From contig NZ_QJKD01000002.1 of assembly GCF_003201875.1 (NCBI RefSeq), forward strand, positions 310,001 through 374,000: a DNA stretch of 64,000 nt. Reading direction: 5' to 3'. Position 1 is the stretch's first letter; each line of letters begins with the position of its first letter. Shown one piece after another: positions 8,385 to 17,403 of this stretch. The notes beneath the pieces are model-generated. The model searched no databases and had not been told where the DNA came from. It saw only the letters and a list, made by a program, of their open reading frames with translations. The stretch comes from Hungatella effluvii. GTDB taxonomy: Bacteria; Bacillota; Clostridia; Lachnospirales; Lachnospiraceae. A program made the position numbers and the translations under genes.

Positions 8385-9999
8385 TGAGGTACTGGTGAGA
8401 ATCGGCATAAAGTCCATGACATCCTGGGAACAGTATGGATATACAATTGTCGCGGATGCCTCAGATGGAGAAGAGGCGCTTAAAAAGATCCGGCAGTATG
8501 AGCCGCATATTATTTTGACGGATTTAAAAATGCAGCCTATGGATGGATTTGACCTGATCGCCAAATGTGCAGCGGACTATCCAAGAATACGGTTTATCGT
8601 TCTGAGTAATTACAATGATTTTGAAAATGTAAGAAAAGCAATGAAGCTGGGGGCTTATGATTACATTTTTAAACTGACAATTCATGTAGATGAACTGCTT
8701 AAGATTATGGATGAAGCCAGTATGGACCTGGACGAGGAGGAGATGAAGCCGAGGAGCGATACGAGCGAGGTGGTTTATAAGAACCTGGATGCCATCAAAA
8801 ACAATCTTGTCAAGCAGGCATTAACGAAGAAAGACGGCTTTCTCGACGGTGTGCAGAAGGGCTTCGATGATATTCACTTAAAGATCGATTTCCGCAGGCC
8901 CTACTGTGCTGTGACAATACAGCCGGACAGTCTCGAGATCGTGAGAAAAAGAGGCGATTTCCTGGAAAATGATCTCTTTCTGTTCTCCATGGAAAATATC
9001 ATCACCGAAATTTTGGGCCGGGGCGGCCGGGCCGAGGTGTTTCTGGATCCGGATCAGGACTTTCTGGTGGTGATAAACCAGGGAGAGGCCCAGGACTGGA
9101 AGGAATTTTTTGAGATACTGGAGCTTAAATTCGGCACGCTTGTAAAATATATTAAGCAGTATTACGGAATAGGAATCAGCGGCGCCGTAAGCGGAGAACT
9201 GTGCGGCATCGAGAAGCTGAAAGCAGCGGCAGAGCGGAACAAAAAGCTTCTGGGAGAGCGGTTTTTCCGGCAGACAGGAGAACTGGCCGCCGGACCGGTA
9301 CGGGAATATGAAGATATGGTACTTCCGGAGGAATACCGGACCGCCCCGCTGGAGCAGCTGCTCTTAAACGGGGATTTCCATGGAATGGAAGATTATATGG
9401 AAAAACTGCTGCTGTTTTTCGAGGACAAGGGCTGCTGGCGCCCGGAGGATATCCGAAGACGACTGATGAAGGCGTATAAAAAGCTGAATCTGGGATTGTC
9501 GAGATATGGTATTGACGTAGAGAGCATCAGAGATGAAAACGGGGCGAATCTGGAAGATGCCATTGGCGGCTATGCGTGTTATAGAGATATTGAATGCGCG
9601 GTGCGTGAGCTGCTCACGCTCTATCGGAAGGAATATGAGAGTATGACGGGGAAGCCGTGCAGACGGGAGATCGCCCTGGTCAAGAGCTATGTCGGTGACC
9701 ATTTGTCGGAGGAACTGTCCATTGTCAGGATTGGGGAGGTGGCCGGAATGAGCGAGAGCCGTTTTTCCCACGTATTTAAAGAAGAGACGGGAATCAGCTT
9801 CATGGAATATGTCGGCATGGTACGGATGGAGAAGGCGAGGGAGCTTTTGCAGAATACGGATTTGAGAATCAATGAGATCGCAGAGCAAATCGGTATTGCC
9901 AACCCCAATTATTTCAGCGCCCAGTATAAAAAAAGGACGGGACAGTCACCGAATGAGTTCCGCAGATCCCTGATGGAGCAGAATATGAAAGAAAAATAG
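8359..9999 (+). CDS. YesN-type response regulator with AraC output domain
   Basis: This 546-residue protein has an N-terminal receiver domain (IVDDE at 6-10, phosphoacceptor Asp55 in ILTDLKM), a long middle region of about 300 residues typical of YesN proteins, and a C-terminal AraC HTH pair (about 440-540: SIVRIGEVAGMSESRFSHVF and INEIAEQIGIANPNYFSAQY). The start overlaps the kinase gene by 26 bp, showing translational coupling. A strong terminator follows, so the kinase/regulator unit ends here. It probably activates the importer genes that begin at 10170. Confidence 0.93.
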   Translation: MKKVMIVDDEVLVRIGIKSMTSWEQYGYTIVADASDGEEALKKIRQYEPHIILTDLKMQPMDGFDLIAKCAADYPRIRFIVLSNYNDFENVRKAMKLGAYDYIFKLTIHVDELLKIMDEASMDLDEEEMKPRSDTSEVVYKNLDAIKNNLVKQALTKKDGFLDGVQKGFDDIHLKIDFRRPYCAVTIQPDSLEIVRKRGDFLENDLFLFSMENIITEILGRGGRAEVFLDPDQDFLVVINQGEAQDWKEFFEILELKFGTLVKYIKQYYGIGISGAVSGELCGIEKLKAAAERNKKLLGERFFRQTGELAAGPVREYEDMVLPEEYRTAPLEQLLLNGDFHGMEDYMEKLLLFFEDKGCWRPEDIRRRLMKAYKKLNLGLSRYGIDVESIRDENGANLEDAIGGYACYRDIECAVRELLTLYRKEYESMTGKPCRREIALVKSYVGDHLSEELSIVRIGEVAGMSESRFSHVFKEETGISFMEYVGMVRMEKARELLQNTDLRINEIAEQIGIANPNYFSAQYKKRTGQSPNEFRRSLMEQNMKEK

Positions 10000-10071
10000 C
10001 AGGATATGAGAGAACGCGGGAGAAGAAACACATCTTAGATTTGCCGGATGGCAGAAATCGGTAGAAAGACA

Positions 10072-10105
10072 GCAGGCAGGAATATGGTTCCTGCCTGCCT
10101 TTTTT
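10072..10105 (+). terminator. Intrinsic terminator after the YesMN genes
   Basis: GCAGGCAGGAA and TTCCTGCCTGC form a GC-rich stem with a 5-base loop, followed by TTTTTTG. Confidence 0.9.
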
Positions 10106-10169
10106 GTTATAGTATAGACAGAAACAAAAGGCCGGCCAGAGTATGATAATAAACAAGGAGGAAGTAATC

Positions 10170-11582
10170 GTGAGAAATATGAAAAAAGTATGGGCGTTGG
10201 TTTTAACTACAGCAATGGCACTGTCCGTATTATCGGGCTGCTCCGGTTCCCAGAAGCCGGAGGCTGCAGCTGCATCCGGGTCGCAGGAACAAAAAACAGA
10301 GGAACAGAAGACAGAAGGAGAGAAAACGGAGGCGGCGGGAAACAGCGAGAAGGAGACGGTCACTCTGAGAATGTGGGGCGGCGTTCCTGCCGAGGCAGGT
10401 CCTCAGGCGGCCTGTGATAATTTCAATGAGCTGTATAAAGACAAGGGAATCCAGGTGGAGTACGAGCGGTTTGTGAATGACGACACCGGAAACCTGAAGC
10501 TGGAGACAAACCTACTGTCCGGCACTGGCGTGGACCTTTATATGACCTATGCCACAGACGTTCTGGCCAAAAGGGCAGGCGGCAATATGGCGCTGGATCT
10601 CACCGATCTGATGGCGAGAGACGGATTTGATTTGAAACAGTATTTCGGCAATATGGCGGAAGCGTACTTTGTGGACGGCAAGCCTTACTCCATCCCGACG
10701 AAACTGGACCAGTATGGAATCGTTATCAACAAAGACATGTTTGATGCGGCCGGCATTGAGATTCCGACCGAATGGACATATGAAGAATTTGCAGAGACCG
10801 CCAGAAAGCTGACTCATGGAGAGGGACAGGATAAAGTGTATGGAATGTTCTGGAATTCCCAGCAGGATCTCACATATTTGTTTACCTATCTGGTAGCGCA
10901 GACGAACGGTGGGGATCCGATGTATTTAAGCGGGACGGAAACCAGCTTTACCGATCCGGTCGTTGTTAAATCAGTGGATTTAATCAACAGCATGATGAAT
11001 GTCGATAAGACATCCCCGACCCATACGGATTCCGTGACACAGAAGCTTTCTCAGGAGGGAATGTTCCTTACCGGAAAATCAGCTATGACAGTCGGCCCGT
11101 GGATGGTCCGGAGCATTAAAGACACTGCCACGTATCCTCATGATTTTACCACGGCATTCGCACCGTATCCGGTGGTGGAAAAAGGACAGAGAAACTATAC
11201 CCAGGGCGGTTACGGCGATCATTTATGCATCAATCCGAAGTCGGAGAATATTGACGCGGCATGGGAATTTGCGAAATGGTACGCAACGGAAGGTATGATT
11301 CCGGTCGTGGAAGGCGGAAGAGTACCCGCAGCCAATACGTATAATCCGGAAGAGGTAGCAAAAGCATTTTTAAATGGAGCCGAAGATCACATTGACTTAG
11401 ATTCCGCCATGAAGATTTTAATTACACCGGCCGATAATTACGCGGTTCCCTCTATTACGAACCATATCGCCGAAGTGAAGAAGGTTGCAACGGAAGAGCT
11501 TGAGAAGATCTTTATCGGACAGCAGACTGTAGAAGAAGGAATGGCAAAGGCCAAGGAACGCGCGGATGCCCTCTTGAAGTAG
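10170..11582 (+). CDS. ABC sugar importer, extracellular solute-binding lipoprotein
   Basis: The 470-residue protein starts at GTG 10170, eight bases after AAGGAGG. It has a lipoprotein signal peptide (MKKVWALVLTTAMALSV) ending in the lipobox LSGC, then an acidic/Ala linker (about 25-60) and a family 1 extracellular solute-binding domain beginning at VTLRMWGG. Binding-protein hallmarks such as GKPYSIPTKLDQYG, KSAMTVGPW and a C-terminal helix are present. It captures a sugar or oligosaccharide outside the membrane and passes it to the two permeases downstream. No ATPase is encoded in this operon; a shared MsmK/MsiK-type ATPase elsewhere is the usual arrangement. Ligand unknown. Confidence 0.93.
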   Translation: MRNMKKVWALVLTTAMALSVLSGCSGSQKPEAAAASGSQEQKTEEQKTEGEKTEAAGNSEKETVTLRMWGGVPAEAGPQAACDNFNELYKDKGIQVEYERFVNDDTGNLKLETNLLSGTGVDLYMTYATDVLAKRAGGNMALDLTDLMARDGFDLKQYFGNMAEAYFVDGKPYSIPTKLDQYGIVINKDMFDAAGIEIPTEWTYEEFAETARKLTHGEGQDKVYGMFWNSQQDLTYLFTYLVAQTNGGDPMYLSGTETSFTDPVVVKSVDLINSMMNVDKTSPTHTDSVTQKLSQEGMFLTGKSAMTVGPWMVRSIKDTATYPHDFTTAFAPYPVVEKGQRNYTQGGYGDHLCINPKSENIDAAWEFAKWYATEGMIPVVEGGRVPAANTYNPEEVAKAFLNGAEDHIDLDSAMKILITPADNYAVPSITNHIAEVKKVATEELEKIFIGQQTVEEGMAKAKERADALLK

Positions 11583-11609
11583 AGACGGACTACGCAGATT
11601 TCTGAAAGC

Positions 11610-11639
11610 GGCCGGAGGCTGGAAAGCCGGTCTCCGGCC
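11610..11639 (+). promoter_or_regulatory. Intergenic mRNA hairpin between binding protein and permeases
   Basis: GGCCGGAG and CTCCGGCC pair with a further inner stem (GCTGGAAAGC region). No T-tract follows, so it is more likely to stabilise the upstream mRNA or lower downstream expression than to stop transcription. This is common where a binding protein must exceed its permeases. Confidence 0.55.
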
Positions 11640-11687
11640 ATTCTGCGCAAAAAATCAGAGAAAGTGAAGGAAAGGAGAGAGGAAATC

Positions 11688-12581
11688 GTGAAAAGAAAGA
11701 TGAGCAGACAGTTAAAAACAGATCTGGTGGGATATTCCTTTATCCTTCCCAATATTATCGGTGTTCTGCTGTTTACGCTGATTCCCATGGTATTTTCACT
11801 GGTGATCAGCTTTACGGACTGGGATTACACGCAGGGCCTGGGAAACTGGACATTTGTTGGAATTCAGAACTTTATCGATATGTGGAAGGATGAGTGGTTT
11901 ATCAGTTCTCTGATCAATACGATCATCTTTGCGGTTACAGTCGTTCCGCTGACCATTTTTCTGGCATTAATACTGGCTGTTGTGATCGACAAGTACTGTG
12001 TCGGCAAGCTTCCCATACGACTGGCCCTGTTTATGCCTTATATATCCAATATTGTGGCGGTCGCCATTGTATGGGTGATGATGTATTCTCCCTGGGGACC
12101 ATTTACCCAGCTGGTTAAATTCTTCGGAGTGGAGAATCCGCCGCAGTGGCTGGGAGACCCGAAGTGGGCGCTGCCCGCGTTAATCATCATGACCATATGG
12201 TCGGGTGTAGGCTATGCCAACATGATTTATACCTCCGCGATCCAGGGGCTTCCGAAGGATGTCTACGAGGCGGCCGATATAGACGGTGCGGGGGAGATTA
12301 CCAAGTTTTTTAAACTGACGGTACCGTTTCTGTCTCCAACCACATTTTTCCTGGTAATTACGACGTTCGTTACGTCTTTCCAGGTATTCGCACCCATTCA
12401 GATCATGACGAGAGGCGGCCCGGGAACGGCTACGAATGTGCTCGTATATTATATCTACACGTCTGCGTTTACCTTTTATAAAATGGGATATGCGGCGGCT
12501 ATGTCATGGATTCTCTTCCTTATCCTGTTTGCAATCACCATCATACAGTGGAAGGGACAGAAGAAATGGGTAAGTTATTAA
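11688..12581 (+). CDS. ABC sugar importer permease (MalF/UgpA type)
   Basis: The 297-residue protein has six predicted transmembrane helices, the first at about 14-36 (GYSFILPNIIGVLLFTLIPM). The cytoplasmic EAA loop that contacts the ATPase is visible as DVYEAADIDGAGEITKFFK at about 210. The start is GTG 11688 behind AGGAGAGAGG; an ATG 12 bp later is possible. It forms a heterodimer with the next gene product to move sugar across the membrane. Confidence 0.93.
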   Translation: MKRKMSRQLKTDLVGYSFILPNIIGVLLFTLIPMVFSLVISFTDWDYTQGLGNWTFVGIQNFIDMWKDEWFISSLINTIIFAVTVVPLTIFLALILAVVIDKYCVGKLPIRLALFMPYISNIVAVAIVWVMMYSPWGPFTQLVKFFGVENPPQWLGDPKWALPALIIMTIWSGVGYANMIYTSAIQGLPKDVYEAADIDGAGEITKFFKLTVPFLSPTTFFLVITTFVTSFQVFAPIQIMTRGGPGTATNVLVYYIYTSAFTFYKMGYAAAMSWILFLILFAITIIQWKGQKKWVSY

Positions 12582-12597
12582 GAGGGGAGGCGGAAAT

Positions 12598-13473
12598 ATG
12601 GAAAAACAGGAACGGTTTAACCGGGATAAAATGAAACGGACCGCTGTGAAAATCTTTTTCACCGTGTTGATTGGACTGGTGGCGCTATCCATGGTCACCC
12701 CGTTTATCTGGATGGTGTCCGCTTCCATGAAGCTGCCGCTGGATGTTATGAAGCTGCCGATCAAATGGATTCCAGAGTATTTTTATCCGGATAACTATAA
12801 AAAAGTATGGAATATAGGAGGAGTCGCGGCGCGGGATTACCATTTCGGGCTGGCATATTTCAACTCCATCAAAATCGCCGTCATCAACCTGACGGGCTCT
12901 GTCATCACAAGCACTCTGGCCGGATATGCGTTTGCAAAAATTAAATTCCGGGGTAGCAACGTGTTGTTTCTCCTGTATTTAGCGACGATGATGATTCCGA
13001 GTCAGGTGACGCTGATCCCCAAATTTGTGCTCTTTAACAAAATGGGGCTGACGGGCACGCATCTGACCCTGATTCTTCCCGGACTCATTACGATCACGGG
13101 AACCTTCCTGATGCGTCAGTACTTCATGCAGATTCCGGATGAACTCCGGGAGTCCGCACGGGTAGACGGGGCAAATGAGTATGTGATATGGGCGCGGATC
13201 ATGGTGCCGATCGCGAAGCCAAGTATGGCGTCACTCGCTATGGTGGTATTTTTATGGAACTGGAACAGCTATCTGGAGCCGCTGGTATTTTTAAGCGACT
13301 GGAGACTGTATACAATTCCGATCGCATTGACGAACTTTATTGAAGAAAGCGTAACAGAATATAATCTGGTAATGGCGGCGGCCTCTTCCGCCCTGATACC
13401 GGCGTTTCTGGTGTTTGTTCTGGGTCAGAAATTCCTGGTAAAGGGGCTGGTGGCAGGGGCCGTAAAGGGATAG
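12598..13473 (+). CDS. ABC sugar importer permease (MalG/UgpE type)
   Basis: The 291-residue protein has six predicted transmembrane helices and an EAA loop at about 185-205 (ESARVDGANEYVIWARI), with the conserved Gly. The first helix follows a basic N-terminus (about 14-36). The ATG follows AGGGGAGGCGG by a few bases and lies 16 bp after the MalF-type gene. The unusually hydrophilic stretch at about 45-80 (KLPIKWIPEYFYPDNYKKVW) is normal for this family. It is the second half of the sugar channel. Confidence 0.93.
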   Translation: MEKQERFNRDKMKRTAVKIFFTVLIGLVALSMVTPFIWMVSASMKLPLDVMKLPIKWIPEYFYPDNYKKVWNIGGVAARDYHFGLAYFNSIKIAVINLTGSVITSTLAGYAFAKIKFRGSNVLFLLYLATMMIPSQVTLIPKFVLFNKMGLTGTHLTLILPGLITITGTFLMRQYFMQIPDELRESARVDGANEYVIWARIMVPIAKPSMASLAMVVFLWNWNSYLEPLVFLSDWRLYTIPIALTNFIEESVTEYNLVMAAASSALIPAFLVFVLGQKFLVKGLVAGAVKG

Positions 13474-13482
13474 GAGGTATCC

Positions 13483-14790
13483 ATGAACTACATAGAAGAA
13501 CCGAAGAGAGAGATTCCGGTCGCCTGGGAAACACAGGTGCTGGTGCTGGGAGCAGGACCGGCCGGAGTTGCGGCAGCCATAACGGCAGCCAGAGAAGGCG
13601 CCCGCACCGTACTGATTGAACAGACCGGGGACGTGGGCGGAATTGCCACCGCAGGACTGATGAGTCACTGGACGGGCAATACAGAAGGCGGTATTTATGA
13701 GGAAATTCTGGAACGTTCTGCGGAGTGTATGGAGCGGGAAGGCCATCTTTTCAATGGCGGAGCCAGGCAGATCATTAATCCCGAGAGGCTTAAGACTGTA
13801 CTTCTGGAAATGCTTGTGGAAGCCGGAGCCAAATTGCTCCTATACACCTTTGTCAGTGATGTGGTCATGGAAGGCGATACAATTAAGGGCGTTATTGTGG
13901 AGAGCAAATCGGGCCGTCAGGCAATTCTTGCAGATATCGTGATTGATGCCACCGGAGACGGTGATGCAGCAGCGAAGGCAGGAGTCCCCTGCTTTAAAGG
14001 CCGAGAGACGGATGGAAAGATGCAGCCCGCCTCTATCATGTTTAAGGTAGCGGGCGTCGATGTGGAACGGGGAGTATTTCCCGGTGGCTTTGAAGAGACG
14101 TTCCAGATTCCCGCCGGGGACTTACAGACGCTGGGCCGTCAGTATCTGCCGGAGCCGGCCGGCCACGTTCTGCTCTACAAAACCACTCTTCCGGGTGTAG
14201 TCACCTGCAACATGACAAACTGTACCGGAATTGACGGAACAAAGGCAGAGGATTTGACCAGGGCCACATTTGTTTGCAGGGAGCAGATGGACCGCATTGT
14301 CGATTTTTTGAGGAAGGTCGTTCCGGGATTTGAAAACTGCTATTTGATCAGCTCCGCCTCTCTGATTGGTATCCGGGAGACGCGGCATTTTGAAGGTGAA
14401 AGCACCATCACGGAGCAGGATATTCTGGAGGCCAGAGTATTTGACGATTGGGTGGTGACAAGGGCGAGCTTTAACTTCGACGTTCACAATTTGACAGGGA
14501 ACGGCCTGGATGAAACGGGAAGCCAGAAGACGTTTAAGCAGAAAAAGGGATATACCATTCCCTATGGCTGCTTTGTTCCGAAGAAGGTGGAAGGTCTGTA
14601 TCTGGCGGGGCGTGATATATCGGGCACACATATGGCGCATTCCAATTACCGTGTCATGCCAATCTGTGCCAATATGGGTCAGGCGGTGGGAATCGCAGCA
14701 GCGCTCTGTGTGAAAAATAAAAAACTGCCCAGGGAGCTGAAGGCGGCACAGGTACAGGAACGACTGTTGGAGCTTGGAGTGAGACCGTGA
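13483..14790 (+). CDS. FAD-dependent oxidoreductase (FAD_oxidored family), first of a pair
   Basis: This 435-residue protein has an N-terminal dinucleotide-binding fold (VLGAGPAGVAAAITAAREGA at about 20-39), then QTGDVGGIATAGLMSHW, the flavin-contact segment typical of this family. DATGDGDAAAKAG lies at about 155, SLIGIRETR at about 298 and a C-terminal second FAD motif AGRDISGTHMAHSNYR near 385. It lacks a signal peptide, so it acts in the cytosol. It begins 9 bp after the permease gene, placing it in the importer operon, where it would oxidise the imported compound or a derivative. The substrate is unknown. It belongs to the same family as the next gene but is about 160 residues shorter. 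Confidence 0.88.
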   Translation: MNYIEEPKREIPVAWETQVLVLGAGPAGVAAAITAAREGARTVLIEQTGDVGGIATAGLMSHWTGNTEGGIYEEILERSAECMEREGHLFNGGARQIINPERLKTVLLEMLVEAGAKLLLYTFVSDVVMEGDTIKGVIVESKSGRQAILADIVIDATGDGDAAAKAGVPCFKGRETDGKMQPASIMFKVAGVDVERGVFPGGFEETFQIPAGDLQTLGRQYLPEPAGHVLLYKTTLPGVVTCNMTNCTGIDGTKAEDLTRATFVCREQMDRIVDFLRKVVPGFENCYLISSASLIGIRETRHFEGESTITEQDILEARVFDDWVVTRASFNFDVHNLTGNGLDETGSQKTFKQKKGYTIPYGCFVPKKVEGLYLAGRDISGTHMAHSNYRVMPICANMGQAVGIAAALCVKNKKLPRELKAAQVQERLLELGVRP

Positions 14791-14819
14791 CCACGCGGAA
14801 ACTATGAGGAGGGAAAGCC

Positions 14820-16604
14820 TTGGAACAGATGCTTGAAAAACAGTATGATTTCGTAGTCGTTGGGGGCGGACTCGGTGGAATCTGCGCCGCCATAGCGGCG
14901 GCCAGAGGCGGGATACGAACCGCACTCGTACATAACCGGCCGGTACTGGGCGGAAATGCCAGCTCGGAGATGCGCATGCATATCTGCGGGGCGGACCACC
15001 ATATGAGCCGCCCTGATGCCAGGGAAACCGGAATTTTAGAAGAAATCCTTTTGGAAAACAAAAGGCGGAATCCGGAGATGATCTACCCGATTTTCGATGC
15101 GGTTCTGTGGGAAAAAGTCCATTACCAGGAGAAGCTGGAACTCTATCTAAATACACAGATGACGGATGTGGTCTGTGACGGGGAGAAAATTACGGCCATC
15201 TGTGCGGAGCAGCTGACGACCGAAAAGAAGTTTTATATAAAAGCAAATATGTTTCTGGACGGAACGGGTGACGGTGTTCTCGGAGCGAAGGCCGGAGCAG
15301 AGTACCGGATCGGCAGGGAAGCAAAGAGGCAGTACAATGAGGAACTGGCGCCGGAGGAGGGGGATCACTGTACCATGGGAAATTCCCTGATGTTCTCCGC
15401 ACGCGATATGGGGCATCCCGTCCCATTTGTCAAGCCGTTCTGGGCGAACACCTATACAGAAGAACAGCTGAAATTCAGGGATCACTCCGATGTGACCTCC
15501 GGATACTGGTGGATCGAGCTGGGAGGCGGTGAGAAACGTACAATTGAAGATGCGGAGCTGCTCCGCGATGAGCTGTTAAAGGCTGTCTACGGTGTGTGGG
15601 ACCACATAAAAAACGGCGGCAGCCACGGCGCGGGATGCATGGAGCTGGAATGGGTTGGCTTCCTTCCGGGAAAGCGGGAGAGCCGCCGCCTCATCGGTGA
15701 TTACGTGCTGACAGAGCATGACTGCCTGGGGGAACAGAATTTTCCCGATACCGTTGCATACGGCGGGTGGCCCATGGATATCCATACTGTCGAGGGCTTT
15801 TTAAATGAAGAGGATGATCCGACGGTCTGGAACAAGGTAAACGGGATCTATCCGATTCCATACAGATGCCTGTATTCCAGTAACATAAAGAATCTGTTTC
15901 TGGGCGGAAGAGCCATTAGCTGTACCCATGTGGCATTTTCTTCGACCCGGGTGATGGCTACCTGCGCTGTAGCAGGCCAGGCGGCGGGAGTGGCGGCAGC
16001 AATAGCTTTGAAAAAGGGCTGTACTCCATCCGGTGTTCTGGAGTTTATAGATGAACTGCAGCAGGAACTGTTAAAGCAGGACTGCTATCTGCCTGGGGTG
16101 AGGAACACAGACCCCAAAGATCTGGCAAGAACGATGAAGGTGAGTGCTTCGGATCAGACAGAGGGCTGTCCGCCGGAGAATGTGGTAAATGGAACCGCAA
16201 GAAGTGAAGGCGGGGCTTCCAATTGCTGGAGAGCGTCTATAGAAGGAAAGCCTGTCATCACGCTCACGGCAGAACAGCCGATGCTGGTGAAACAGATCAG
16301 ATTGACACTGGATTCCAATTTAAGCAGGGAGATCACGCCTTCGATTAACCGTGCGGTCCTGAAAAGACAGGAGATGAATCCGCCGTCGGAGCTGATCCGG
16401 AATTATACCGTGGAATTTTTTCTGAACGGAAATTCCGTTAAAAGGCTCAGCAGGGAATCCATGGGCCAACGGCTTCAGATCATCGGGTTAGAAGACGAAA
16501 TACGGTGTGACAGCGTCAGCATCAGAGCGGAATCGACGTACGGAAGCCCTCTGGCCTGTATTTTCGAAATCCGCCTGTATGCCGGGGAAGAATGCGGCAA
16601 ATAA
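14820..16604 (+). CDS. FAD-dependent oxidoreductase with C-terminal beta-sandwich-like extension
   Basis: The 594-residue protein starts at TTG 14820, placed six bases after GAGGAGGG; the ATG nine bases on is too far from this site. The N-terminal FAD fold reads VVGGGLGGICAAIAAARGG (about 14-32), then RPVLGGNASSEMRMHICG; GKRESRRLIGDYVLTEHD lies near 285 and STRVMATCAVAGQAAGVAAA near 385. Residues from about 440 to the end (SASDQTEGCPPENVVNGTAR onward, with NCWRAS and a late ACIFEIRLYAG) resemble a discoidin-like (F5/8 type C) carbohydrate-binding domain. There is no signal peptide, so this is odd for a cytosolic enzyme. It is the last gene of the importer operon. Confidence 0.85.
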   Translation: MEQMLEKQYDFVVVGGGLGGICAAIAAARGGIRTALVHNRPVLGGNASSEMRMHICGADHHMSRPDARETGILEEILLENKRRNPEMIYPIFDAVLWEKVHYQEKLELYLNTQMTDVVCDGEKITAICAEQLTTEKKFYIKANMFLDGTGDGVLGAKAGAEYRIGREAKRQYNEELAPEEGDHCTMGNSLMFSARDMGHPVPFVKPFWANTYTEEQLKFRDHSDVTSGYWWIELGGGEKRTIEDAELLRDELLKAVYGVWDHIKNGGSHGAGCMELEWVGFLPGKRESRRLIGDYVLTEHDCLGEQNFPDTVAYGGWPMDIHTVEGFLNEEDDPTVWNKVNGIYPIPYRCLYSSNIKNLFLGGRAISCTHVAFSSTRVMATCAVAGQAAGVAAAIALKKGCTPSGVLEFIDELQQELLKQDCYLPGVRNTDPKDLARTMKVSASDQTEGCPPENVVNGTARSEGGASNCWRASIEGKPVITLTAEQPMLVKQIRLTLDSNLSREITPSINRAVLKRQEMNPPSELIRNYTVEFFLNGNSVKRLSRESMGQRLQIIGLEDEIRCDSVSIRAESTYGSPLACIFEIRLYAGEECGK

Positions 16605-16606
16605 CA

Positions 16607-16663
16607 GAAAATGGTATGGTCTGCCCTGAAACTGTGATATCAGGACGGCACCATACCATTTTC
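16607..16663. terminator. Bidirectional intrinsic terminator
   Basis: GAAAATGGTATGGT pairs with ACCATACCATTTTC around an inner GCCCTGA/TCAGGACGGC stem. A and T tracts on both sides serve the FAD operon and the convergent mgsA gene. Confidence 0.9.
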
Positions 16664-16676
16664 TTCGGTGGAACCG

Positions 16677-17150
16677 TTACAGCGTGTTCGCACGATCTGC
16701 AACATTTTTGTTAAAATTAATTACCTGATGCTCATAGGTTGCGCCCATCAGCGGAGAGGTGATAATAAAATCCGCGGTCGCCCTGGTATTGGCGATGGGA
16801 ATATCATAAACCTGAGCGATACGGAGCAGGGCCTTCACATCGGGGTCGTGGGGCTGTGCGGTCAATGGATCGGAGAAGAAGATGACCAGGTCAATTCTCC
16901 CTTCTACGATTTTTGCGCCGATCTGCTGGTCACCGCCTAAAGGACCGCTGTTGTAGCCTTTCACCGACAGGCCCGTCTGGTCCGTGATCATGCGCGCTGT
17001 GGTGCCGGTTCCGCATAAGGTGTGCTGGCATAAGATGTCTTTATGTTCCTTGCACCACTCGATGAGGGAATGCTTTTCATTGTCATGGGCGATGAGAGCA
17101 ATATTTTTCTGTTTCTCCAGTGTCAGTGTGATAAAATCTTCCTGTATCAT
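16677..17150 (-). CDS. mgsA: Methylglyoxal synthase
   Basis: The 157-residue protein matches MgsA: ALIAHDNEKHSLIEW near the N-terminus (catalytic-site His and Lys), LCGTGTTARMI (phosphate binding), KGYNSGPLGGDQQIGAKI, and the conserved IFFSDPLTAQPHDPDVKALL with the catalytic Asp. The enzyme converts dihydroxyacetone phosphate to methylglyoxal, relieving sugar-phosphate stress. The start codon lies behind AGGAGG. The N-terminus is a few residues longer than in Bacillus. It is a single-gene unit; its position next to a sugar importer fits its role but may be chance. Confidence 0.95.
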   Translation of the reverse strand: MIQEDFITLTLEKQKNIALIAHDNEKHSLIEWCKEHKDILCQHTLCGTGTTARMITDQTGLSVKGYNSGPLGGDQQIGAKIVEGRIDLVIFFSDPLTAQPHDPDVKALLRIAQVYDIPIANTRATADFIITSPLMGATYEHQVINFNKNVADRANTL

Positions 17151-17403
17151 AAGATTCCTCCTGTAAAATATAGATTCTGATGTCTTATCTGGTGGTATTT
17201 TCCTTTTTCAAACTCCCTTTTATCATAAATGATTTTTAAACAATTGAATAGTGTAAAATGGTAAAATTCTTTAAAAGAATTGAATTGTAAGGGGATATCA
17301 ATTGGTATTGTAGGAAAGATTTAAGGAATTCAGGAGTTATTTGCCCGGAATCTATGCTATACTTAATATATCAAAATTGAAGATGCTTGCGGAGGTGGGA
17401 GAA

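Noticed and set aside
11610..11639. Terminator between the binding-protein and permease genes
   Set aside because: There is a strong stem but no T-tract, and the three genes clearly form one operon; it was recorded as an mRNA hairpin instead.
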